Below are positions 1-4,873 of a stretch of 6,519 nucleotides of DNA, in pieces; positions within the stretch are counted from its first letter, which is position 1, and each line of letters begins with the position of its first letter. The DNA lies in the NCBI GenBank assembly GCA_014384515.1, contig JACNFS010000158.1, forward strand, positions 1 to 6,519, written 5' to 3'. The stretch is from Dehalococcoidia bacterium (lineage in GTDB: Bacteria > Chloroflexota > Dehalococcoidia > GIF9 > UBA5629). Below the pieces are notes generated by a model. The model searched no databases and was not told the origin of the DNA. It worked only from the letters and a program-made list of their open reading frames with translations. Made by a program: the position numbers and the translations under genes.

Positions 1-484
1 AAAACGTTGGATTGATGGTCATGGTACCCGGGGAAGCTGGTAGGACATCGAGGGTGACAGCTGAAGAGGCAAAAAAGGGTCCGCAGGTGCCGGGAGGGCA
101 ACAACAACAAGCCAACTCGGTGCACCCAATCGTAAAGTTATAGGGGCTTCCTGCACTGGCTCCCAGGGGAGGGCAACCTGAAAGCAGACCATCCTGATCT
201 AGCGTCAACCCTGGCGGCAGCGCCCCAACCACCCACCAGTGATAGTGCTGAAGCGGGACATAAGTAGTACAAGCTGGGGTAGGAGTATAAGTAAATTGAT
301 ATTCCCAGTACTGGCATTCCGTCACGTTGTCAGAATGAGCGGCAGGTATAACAGTCAAAGCCTGTACAGGCTGGGGGTTAAGCGCCATCCCTCCCACAGC
401 CAGTGTCAATACAACTATAGTGGCCAGGCATAGCCTGAACAAGACTGCTACACGCCGGCCACTTCCAAAACTCGATATCCTCAT
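1..484 (-). CDS. Secreted protein with putative Ig (He_PIG-like) stretch, C-terminus beyond window
   Basis: An open frame runs from an ATG at 484 to the left edge without a stop (161 codons visible), so the gene is partial at its 3' end. The start is set by GGAGG at 492-496, seven bases upstream. Residues 1-42 look like a Sec signal peptide: MRISSFGSGRR, a hydrophobic core around residues 13-34, and a V-Q-A cleavage-like site near 42. Residues about 86-120 contain LPPGLTLDQDGLLSG followed by YNFTIG, the hallmark pattern of He_PIG-type putative Ig domains found in bacterial surface proteins. A CCCCPPGTC cluster sits at 126-134, and a beta-rich segment (SAVTLDVLPASPGTMTI) follows. It lies 67 bases downstream of the cysteine-rich gene in the same direction, with no terminator between, so co-transcription is likely. 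Role is inferred only as export or cell-surface; no function is recognised. The cysteine cluster inside an Ig-like domain is unusual. Confidence 0.75.
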   Translation of the reverse strand, partial: MRISSFGSGRRVAVLFRLCLATIVVLTLAVGGMALNPQPVQALTVIPAAHSDNVTECQYWEYQFTYTPTPACTTYVPLQHYHWWVVGALPPGLTLDQDGLLSGCPPLGASAGSPYNFTIGCTELACCCCPPGTCGPFFASSAVTLDVLPASPGTMTINPTF

Positions 485-551
485 TTCACTACCTCCATTT
501 TACTGAAACCGAATGGATTCCTTTTCCCTTTACTGTGCTAAATATAAATCG

Positions 552-1853
552 TCAGCGCATAAGAGGTGGTGGGATGGTGGGGCCCTGCTGGCAGGCTCGC
601 ACCGCCTCGGCCTGGGTGGTGTAACAGTTGCCTCCCATCTGGATGCACTGGGTCTGGGGGGCCTGGAAGACTTTGCCGCCGGCGCAGCACCAGCACGTCG
701 CCGGCTGGCAGGCTTGCATCGCCTGGGTCTGGGTGGTGTAACAGTTGCCTCCCATCTGGATACACTGAGTCTGGGGGGCCTGGAAGACCTTGCCGCCGGC
801 GCAGCACCAGCACGTTGCCATCTCCTGGCAGGCTCGCACCGCCTGGGCCTGAGTGTCGTAACAGGTGCCTCCCATCTGTATGCACTGAGTCTGGGGGACC
901 TGGCCGACCTTGCCGCCCGCACAGCACCAGCACGTCATCATTTCCTGGCAGGCTCGCACCGCCTGGGCCTGGGTGTCGTGACAGGTGCCTCCCATCTGGA
1001 GGCATTGATCTCGGGGGATCTGGCCGACCTTGCCGTCCGCACAGCACCAGCACAGCTCCATCTGCCGGCAACGTTCGATTGCCTCGGCCTGGGTGGCGTA
1101 CCAGTAGCCTCCCACCTCGGCACACCGATTTTTGGTGGCCTGGAAGACCTTGCCATCCTTGCAGCACCAGCCTTCCGGCTCGCTGTGGCAATACCACTTT
1201 CGGTTGTCAGGAGAATAGTAGCAGATCTCCTCTGAGCATTTCTGGGTGAATCCGAGGTTTGCTGCCTCACTAGGTTGCAGACAGTATTTACAATCACTGG
1301 GGCATTCAGCGAACTCAGGGCGAGGGTGGGTCGTAGTCGACGGAGGCTGAATTAACGGGGGTGACGTGGGAAGCTGAGGTAACCATTGAGGTGAACGAGC
1401 TGGAGTTAACAGAGTAGCAGACACCGGTGGGATCAGGGGGGCCGGCTCAAGCTCAGTGGCAAAAGATAGCGTTATCTCTTCAATCGCCTCGCCGCTATCG
1501 TTTTTTGCTATCAGGACGGCCGTGAACGTACTGCTGTCGCCCGTCCGTATTGCGAAGGTCGTCATCCCTTGGGCAGTCCCTTTAAGGGTGGCGGCAGAAG
1601 GGTTACTGATCTCTTTGATGATATTGCCGGCCTCAACCAGCTGCATTTCCGTGGCGTTCTTCACCACAAATGTATACAAGGCGGCTTCGCCATCATTCAG
1701 CACTAAGGGATCAGCCTCGAACAGCTTGATGTACGGCTTTCCGGCAGTATGCCCGGTTGCCCCAGTGGTAATCAGGCAAATCAGTACAAGGCACAGGCAC
1801 AACCTGAGAGGGATATTCATACTGCGAACCCATCCAAAACCTGATAATCTCAT
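552..1853 (-). CDS. Secreted cysteine-rich protein with five tandem 37-40-residue repeats
   Basis: Function is not recognised. The ATG at 1853 is preferred (433 aa) because GGAGG at 1861-1865 lies seven bases upstream, the same spacing as in the downstream gene. A GTG at 1856 and an internal ATG (MNIPL) are alternatives. Visible architecture: signal peptide about 1-36 with core LRLCLCLVLICLITTG; one Ig-like beta domain about 39-132 (PYIKLFEADP, VVKNAT); a proline/threonine-rich linker 135-179; a cysteine block 184-228 (ECPSDCKYC, KCSEEICYY, RKWYC); then five tandem repeats 229-423 and a short tail ending PPPLMR. The repeat consensus is CWCCAGGKVFQAPQTQC followed by IQMGGTCYDTQAQAV and RACQ. 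Repeats 2-5 carry six cysteines each and repeat 1 four. An even count and export suggest disulfide-bonded mini-domains, although metal binding by the CxCC motif is possible. Likely displayed outside the membrane, with the Pro/Thr linker as spacer. First gene of a probable two-gene unit. Confidence 0.85.
   Translation of the reverse strand: MRLSGFGWVRSMNIPLRLCLCLVLICLITTGATGHTAGKPYIKLFEADPLVLNDGEAALYTFVVKNATEMQLVEAGNIIKEISNPSAATLKGTAQGMTTFAIRTGDSSTFTAVLIAKNDSGEAIEEITLSFATELEPAPLIPPVSATLLTPARSPQWLPQLPTSPPLIQPPSTTTHPRPEFAECPSDCKYCLQPSEAANLGFTQKCSEEICYYSPDNRKWYCHSEPEGWCCKDGKVFQATKNRCAEVGGYWYATQAEAIERCRQMELCWCCADGKVGQIPRDQCLQMGGTCHDTQAQAVRACQEMMTCWCCAGGKVGQVPQTQCIQMGGTCYDTQAQAVRACQEMATCWCCAGGKVFQAPQTQCIQMGGNCYTTQTQAMQACQPATCWCCAGGKVFQAPQTQCIQMGGNCYTTQAEAVRACQQGPTIPPPLMR
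585..1169 (-). repeat. Five in-frame tandem repeats (~120 bp each) in the cysteine-rich gene
   Basis: In reading order the units lie at 1053-1169, 933-1052, 813-932, 696-812 and 585-695. Every unit length is a multiple of three, so the frame is kept. The last two units are nearly identical at DNA level through the stretch encoding GGKVFQAPQTQCIQMGGNCY. The first unit is the most diverged: it lacks the leading Cys and has YWY where the others have a TCY- or NCY-like triplet. This gradient suggests growth by duplication at the 3' side. The repeat also keeps several other frames open on both strands, which produces long but spurious overlapping reading frames. Confidence 0.92.
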
Positions 1854-2017
1854 CACTCAACCTCCAATTAAGACTATTGCAACGCCCAGACTTTTTCAGG
1901 TGTGGTGCCCGGTAAATGTAAACCCAGGCACAGGAGTGGTGTAGTAGCGATGGAAAGTAAAAAGCACAGCCATCTGCGAGTCACTAAAGTAAATCATGCC
2001 GAAACATCACCAGTTTA

Positions 2018-2046
2018 AGCATATGCCAATTTTTTACATGTGTCAA
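2018..2046 (-). promoter_or_regulatory. Sigma-70-type promoter for the cysteine-rich gene
   Basis: On the minus strand a perfect -35 TTGACA (2046-2041) is followed by 17 bases and then TATGCT (2023-2018), a 4/6 match to the -10 consensus. The optimal spacing and orientation make it the best promoter for the two secreted-protein genes. Transcription should begin near 2011, leaving a leader of about 155 bases before the ATG at 1853. The call is by consensus only. Confidence 0.62.
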
Positions 2047-2072
2047 TGGTGCTATAAAAAACAGAATCACTG

Positions 2073-2104
2073 CAGGGCAAGTCTCTTAGTTTTTAGCTTG
2101 CCTG
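2073..2104. promoter_or_regulatory. Inverted repeat between divergent -35 boxes, possible operator
   Basis: The arms CAGGGCAAG (2073-2081) and CTTGCCTG (2097-2104) are complementary over eight pairs with one bulged G, separated by 15 T-rich bases. The element lies between the two divergent -35 boxes and ends four bases before the plus-strand TTGACA. A repressor or activator bound here could affect both promoters. It has no run of T after the stem in either direction of use, so a terminator is less likely. No cognate regulator is visible in the window. Confidence 0.35.
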
Positions 2105-2108
2105 TGCC

Positions 2109-2137
2109 TTGACAGCAATATGGTACGACACTATCAT
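2109..2137 (+). promoter_or_regulatory. Sigma-70-type promoter for the membrane-protein gene
   Basis: A perfect TTGACA (2109-2114), a 17-base spacer and TATCAT (2132-2137, 5/6 match to TATAAT) form a near-consensus promoter pointing at the gene starting at 2261. The start of transcription would be near 2144, giving a leader of about 115 bases. The call is by consensus only. Confidence 0.6.
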
Positions 2138-2260
2138 AGCTGATGGCGATGATGGGTGAGAATTGCTTTATTGCGAGTGAAATGGGAAATTCCGAATGTA
2201 CGTTATAATAGGCCACATTTATTACAAAGAGTTTTGTGGTGTGAGAGGAGGTATTAAGTC

Positions 2261-2803
2261 ATGAAGCACCCCTTAGAAGCGATCCCTCACGGTAAGCGGT
2301 TGATCGTTTTCCTTGCCCTGCTGGCGGTTTTTCTGGTCATTACTATCGGCTTCCGCTTCATCGGCCCTGCAGAGCCGAACATCGTGGACTTTGAGCTGGC
2401 CGGCATGACCGACAGGGCTACGGAAATTATAAATGCGTGGGATGTGCAGGACAGGATAAGGGCAGGGTTCAACCTCGGTTTCGATTACCTGTACATGCCG
2501 GTGTACTCGACCCTGATCGCACTCGCTTGCGTGTGGGGAGCCGGTGTGCTGGCATCCAGGCAGTGGCGCGCAACCGGATTATTGTTAGGCTGGGGCCTAT
2601 GGGCTGCTGCCCTCTTCGATGCCGTGGAGAACGTGGCGCTCACGGTAATACTTTTTGGTACCGTGGCTGTCCCCTATCCGCAGGTCGCGCAGGTATGTGC
2701 CATCTTGAAGTTCGGCTTGATTGTTTTGGGCCTGGTGTTTGTTGCCGTGGCAGCGGTTGTGTACCTGGTGAGGAAACCAGCGCACAGAAACGGTCACCCG
2801 TAG
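2261..2803 (+). CDS. Four-helix integral membrane protein of unknown function
   Basis: 180 residues. The ATG is preceded by GAGGAGG (2245-2251), nine bases upstream. Hydrophobic segments at about residues 13-33, 74-98, 104-134 and 142-170 suggest four membrane helices. A 40-residue segment between helices 1 and 2 (VDFELAGMTDRATEIINAW, 42-60) probably lies on one side of the membrane. Distinctive stretches that look conserved rather than merely hydrophobic are FDYLYMPVYST (74-84) at the start of helix 2 and FDAVENVAL (119-127), with acidic residues inside or at the edge of helix 3. I associate this layout with small uncharacterised membrane proteins but cannot name a family or substrate. It is transcribed alone from its own promoter, divergent from the secreted-protein genes. 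The last codons (NGHP) and the TAG stop lie inside a copy of an interspersed repeat, so the tail has probably been remodelled. Confidence 0.85.
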   Translation: MKHPLEAIPHGKRLIVFLALLAVFLVITIGFRFIGPAEPNIVDFELAGMTDRATEIINAWDVQDRIRAGFNLGFDYLYMPVYSTLIALACVWGAGVLASRQWRATGLLLGWGLWAAALFDAVENVALTVILFGTVAVPYPQVAQVCAILKFGLIVLGLVFVAVAAVVYLVRKPAHRNGHP

Positions 2804-2820
2804 ACGGGTAACACGTAGGT
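2791..2820 (+). repeat. Element A copy 1, overlapping the end of the membrane-protein gene
   Basis: This 30-base copy differs from the other two by TAGA instead of TAGG in the hairpin loop. Its first part encodes the last residues (GHP) and the TAG stop of the upstream membrane protein. It abuts element B copy 1 directly. Confidence 0.88.
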
Positions 2821-2852
2821 AGAGATTGCCACGCCTTCGGCTCGCAATGACA
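2821..2852 (+). repeat. Element B copy 1 (REP-like, TCATTGCGAG type on minus strand)
   Basis: The 32 bases are identical to copy 2 at 2981-3012. They can fold with outer arms ATTGC/GCAAT and inner GCC-TTC-GGC. Read on the minus strand the element contains TCATTGCGAGCCGAAGG, a core I recognise from intergenic repeats in many bacterial genomes. Translation of the minus strand gives the well-known spurious peptide CHCEPKAWQSL. A partial echo (TTCGCAATGACAGG) lies at 2865-2878. Confidence 0.85.
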
Positions 2853-2920
2853 GGGAGGGAAAGGTTCGCAATGACAGGCAGAACGGTCAACGGTCACCCG
2901 TAGGCGGGTGACACGTAGGT
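2821..2920 (+). repeat. Composite repeat module 1 (B, partial B, A)
   Basis: This 100-base module is repeated at 2981-3073. The two align end to end, apart from changes in the purine-rich spacer and a 7-base tandem duplication (ACGGTCA twice, 2884-2897) present only here. Its element A (2891-2920) has the best hairpin of the three: GTCACCCG (2893-2900), loop TAGG, CGGGTGAC (2905-2912), eight perfect pairs. Confidence 0.85.
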
Positions 2921-2980
2921 AGCTGGTTATGCGGCTATGTTAAGGCTAGGCCTGTCGGGTGTCAAGGCGTGTACTCGACC

Positions 2981-3012
2981 AGAGATTGCCACGCCTTCGG
3001 CTCGCAATGACA
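2981..3012 (+). repeat. Element B copy 2
   Basis: This copy is identical over 32 bases to the one at 2821-2852. It is followed by a partial echo, CTCGCAATGACA, at 3024-3035. Confidence 0.85.
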
Positions 3013-3073
3013 GTGGGGAAGGGCTCGCAATGACAAGGGGGAACGGTCACCCGTAGGCGGGTAACACGTAGGT
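2981..3073 (+). repeat. Composite repeat module 2 (B, partial B, A)
   Basis: This is the second 93-base copy of the module, lacking the 7-base duplication of module 1. Its element A (3044-3073) has GTAACAC where the second A copy has GTGACAC, which weakens the outer stem pair. It is separated from module 1 by 60 unrelated bases (2921-2980), which I could not assign to anything. Confidence 0.85.
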
Positions 3074-3074
3074 G

Positions 3075-3097
3075 GCGTCATTGGCGCAAGCGAAGTT
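3075..3097 (-). repeat. Possible decayed element B in the opposite orientation
   Basis: The plus strand reads GCGTCATTGGCGCAAGCGAAG here, which resembles the reverse complement of element B (TGTCATTGCGAGCCGAAGG) with insertions and substitutions. It directly abuts the stop codon of the crotonase gene at 3098. The match is loose and could be chance. Confidence 0.35.
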
Positions 3098-3868
3098 CTA
3101 CTTGGCTTTGTAGACAGGTCTTCTCTTTTCGGCGAAGGCATTGCAGCCTTCATCGAAGTCTTCGGTAGTTACCAGGAGATCGTTCAAGGTTCTCTCCAGC
3201 TTCAGTCCGTCATCCAGGGAAAGGCTTGTGCCTTGAATCATGGCTTGCTTGGCGGCTCTTACTGCCAGTGGCGCCGGACGGCACAGTATTTCAGCCAGCT
3301 GCCTGGCAGTGGACATAAGCTCGTCAAGGGGCACGACTTTGTTCACCAGCCCTATCCGGAGTGCATCCAGGGCAACGATGGGTCGTCCGGTAAGCAAGAG
3401 CTCAGCAGCATTGGCTAGAGGGATGACACGAGGCAGGCGCTGCGTCCCTCCCCAGCCGGGGATAAGCCCCAGCGTAACTTCCGGCAGTCCGAAGGTGGCG
3501 TTTTCTGAGGCGATTCTTAAATCACAAGCCAGAGCTATTTCCAGCCCTCCACCTAAACAGGCACCGTTTACGGCGGCAATCATCGGTTTCCACAGTTCAA
3601 GTCCCCGCATAATGGTTGGCGGACCTGCCGATGGCTGCCCCCTGGTTTTTTTGATTTCGGGGAGCATTGTCTTTATATCGGCACCAACGGAAAAAGCTCT
3701 GTCGCCGGCACCGGTGATAATGCCAACCATTAGCTCATCATCGTCTTTGAAATCTATCAGGGCCCGGCTCAATTGCTCCAGGCTTTCGGGGTCAATGGAA
3801 TTCAAAGCTTCAGGGCGGTTCAGCGTGAAAATAGCAATCTTACCTTCTTTTTTGTAATCGATAGACAT
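3098..3868 (-). CDS. Enoyl-CoA hydratase/isomerase (crotonase) family protein
   Basis: 256 residues, the usual size for a single-domain crotonase. The ATG at 3868 has AAGGAGG (3876-3882) seven bases upstream. The CoA-binding and oxyanion-hole segments are FSVGADIK (59-66) and NGACLGGGLEIALACD (101-116). The two glutamates that act in water addition by classical enoyl-CoA hydratases are both present: E110 in GGGLE and E130 in FGLPE, 20 residues apart as in the mammalian mitochondrial enzyme. IPGWGGTQRLPR follows at 136-147, and the C-terminal FAEKRRPVYKAK is typical. It probably hydrates trans-2-enoyl-CoA (3-hydroxybutyryl-CoA dehydratase or beta-oxidation type) in the cytoplasm; the exact substrate cannot be read from sequence. 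It follows fabD by 44 bases on the same strand and may be read from the fab operon or from a local promoter. Its 3' end abuts the repeat mosaic. Confidence 0.93.
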   Translation of the reverse strand: MSIDYKKEGKIAIFTLNRPEALNSIDPESLEQLSRALIDFKDDDELMVGIITGAGDRAFSVGADIKTMLPEIKKTRGQPSAGPPTIMRGLELWKPMIAAVNGACLGGGLEIALACDLRIASENATFGLPEVTLGLIPGWGGTQRLPRVIPLANAAELLLTGRPIVALDALRIGLVNKVVPLDELMSTARQLAEILCRPAPLAVRAAKQAMIQGTSLSLDDGLKLERTLNDLLVTTEDFDEGCNAFAEKRRPVYKAK

Positions 3869-3890
3869 AGTTAAGCCTCCTTATTGCTCT

Positions 3891-3896
3891 ATTATA
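3891..3896 (-). promoter_or_regulatory. Possible -10 box upstream of the crotonase gene
   Basis: A perfect TATAAT on the minus strand lies in the 44-base fabD-crotonase gap, about 22 bases before the ATG. No good -35 hexamer sits 16-18 bases upstream (CTGTAA at 17). A start near 3884 would leave a short leader still containing the GGAGG. It may allow expression separate from the fab genes, but the evidence is weak. Confidence 0.28.
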
Positions 3897-3912
3897 CACC
3901 AGTCCAGGAAGA

Positions 3913-4869
3913 TTACAGGCTCAATGCCCGCCTTGTTCGCTCACCAGCCTGTCCGACCGTCTCAGCATCGCAGATGTTGAGAACCTGTACCTTGGGGTTG
4001 ATTCGCTTGATCAAGCCGGTGAGCACCTGTCCCGGGCCTATCTCGAAGAAGGTGGTTACGCCGGCAGCTATCATGTTCTCGACGGACCGCTGCCACTGGA
4101 CGCAGCTGATGAGTTGGTCGATGAGCTCTCGCTTTATGGCTTCGGCAGCGGTGAGCGTTTCCCCGGTAACGTTTGCCACAAGCGGTACCGAGGGTTTGCG
4201 GAAGGTAAATCCTGAGATAGCAGCCGTCAAGCCGTCCACAGCCGGTTCCATTAAATGGGAGTGGAAAGCGTCGCTCACCTTTAAGGGGATAACCCGGCGA
4301 GCACCGCTGGCTTCCGCCAGTTTTTTGGCTTCAGCCAGGTTCTCCTCGGCGCCGCTGATAACGACCTGGCCGGGAGAATTGATGTTGGAAACGTGGGTGC
4401 CTGTCTGAAGGCATACCTCCTGGGTAGTCTTCTCATCCAGGCCGATGACAGCTAACATACCGCCCGGCTTCTTGCTGCCGGCTTCATTCATCAGCTGTCC
4501 CCTGGCGCGGACCAAAGATGCTGTGTCAGACAGGCTGAGCACACCGGCAGCTACCAGGGCTGTGTATTCACCCAGACTATGACCGGCGACGAAGGCGGGT
4601 GCAGGCAGGCTGTCCCCACCGGCATCTTGAGCGGCTCTTAAGCAGGCAATGCTGACAGCCAGCACTGCCGGCTGAACGTTGATGGTCTGTACAAGCTCCT
4701 CCTCAGGGCCTTCGAAGCATAGCTTAGATAGAGGAAAGCCCAGGGTTTCATCGACCTCTTCAAAAACGGCTCTGGCTGACGGGTACTTGGCGTAGAGGTC
4801 TGCCCCCATGCCCACCTTTTGAGAGCCCTGGCCGGGGAAAACATAAGCTATCTCTGAGCTTGCAGCCAA
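3913..4869 (-). CDS. fabD: Malonyl-CoA:ACP transacylase
   Basis: Transfers the malonyl group from CoA to acyl carrier protein, supplying the extender unit for fatty-acid elongation in the cytoplasm. 318 residues, the normal length. Motifs in order: FPGQGSQKVGMG (11-22), the nucleophile Ser98 in GHSLGEY (96-102), Arg123 in RARGQLM that binds the malonyl carboxylate, the catalytic His203 in AFHSHLM (201-207), and the C-terminal EIGPGQVLTGL (276-286). The start is a TTG at 4869: it places GQGSQ at the usual distance from the N-terminus, AAGGG in the end of fabK lies eight bases upstream, and the next in-frame ATG falls after the GQGSQ motif. An ATG at 4877 is in another frame. Only four bases separate it from the fabK stop, so translation is probably coupled. 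Confidence 0.97.
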   Translation of the reverse strand: MAASSEIAYVFPGQGSQKVGMGADLYAKYPSARAVFEEVDETLGFPLSKLCFEGPEEELVQTINVQPAVLAVSIACLRAAQDAGGDSLPAPAFVAGHSLGEYTALVAAGVLSLSDTASLVRARGQLMNEAGSKKPGGMLAVIGLDEKTTQEVCLQTGTHVSNINSPGQVVISGAEENLAEAKKLAEASGARRVIPLKVSDAFHSHLMEPAVDGLTAAISGFTFRKPSVPLVANVTGETLTAAEAIKRELIDQLISCVQWQRSVENMIAAGVTTFFEIGPGQVLTGLIKRINPKVQVLNICDAETVGQAGERTRRALSL

Positions 4870-4873
4870 TTTT

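Larger units (their letters stand above)
1854..2260. other. Divergent intergenic region with two outward promoters
   Basis: A 407-base gap separates the leftward cysteine-rich gene from the rightward membrane-protein gene. It holds a minus-strand promoter (2018-2046), a plus-strand promoter (2109-2137) and an imperfect inverted repeat between their -35 boxes (2073-2104). Predicted leaders are about 155 bases (leftward) and 115 bases (rightward). I see no convincing riboswitch, terminator or small RNA. A further perfect TATAAT lies at 2204-2209 on the plus strand but has no good -35 box at the right distance. Confidence 0.7.
2785..3097. repeat. Mosaic of two interspersed palindromic repeats between convergent genes
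   Basis: The whole gap between the convergent membrane-protein and crotonase genes is built from two elements. Element A (core CGGTCACCCGTAGGCGGGT, then ACACGTAGGT) occurs three times at 2791-2820, 2891-2920 and 3044-3073. Element B (starts AGAGATTGCCACGCC) occurs at 2821-2852 and 2981-3012, each followed by a partial echo of its TCGCAATGACA end. The order is A-B-b-A-spacer-B-b-A. Both elements are palindromic, as REP-type repeats are. Sitting at converging 3' ends, they may stabilise transcripts or stop transcription, but no T-run typical of an intrinsic terminator follows the stems. Confidence 0.88.

Noticed and set aside
585..1169. CRISPR array (regular ~120-base periodic repeats)
   Set aside because: The repeats are contiguous, protein-coding and in frame, with no unique spacers.
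513..1235. Long plus-strand open frame of 240 codons opposite the cysteine-rich gene, and further long open frames at 530-1249 on both strands
   Set aside because: They are by-products of the ~120-base tandem repeats, whose length is divisible by three so stop-free frames persist. They have low-complexity composition, no ribosome-binding site and no recognisable domain, whereas the minus-strand 552-1853 frame has a signal peptide, domains and a strong GGAGG.
2143..2208. 21-codon upstream reading frame in the leader of the membrane-protein gene
   Set aside because: It starts with several ATG codons but has no ribosome-binding site, and nothing in the peptide suggests an attenuator (no run of one amino acid, no terminator hairpin).
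2204..2209. Perfect TATAAT on the plus strand as the main promoter of the membrane-protein gene
   Set aside because: No suitable -35 hexamer lies 16-18 bases upstream and there is no extended -10 TGn; the promoter at 2109-2137 is a better fit. It could be a secondary start.
2893..2912. Intrinsic terminator in element A
   Set aside because: The 8-pair stem is good, but no T-run follows on either strand, so it does not fit a Rho-independent terminator.
2969..2980. 12-base match GTGTACTCGACC between the repeat-region spacer and the membrane-protein gene near 2501-2512
   Set aside because: One 12-base match is about what chance would give in a window of this size, and no flanking similarity extends it.
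2597..3153. Short minus-strand open frames through the repeat region (peptides such as CHCEPKAWQSL)
   Set aside because: These are translations of element B and element A; such peptides are common false gene calls in genomes carrying this repeat. No start signals support them.
3884..4408. Plus-strand open frame opposite fabD
   Set aside because: It is antisense to a well-supported enzyme gene, with no domain or ribosome-binding site; a codon-structure shadow.
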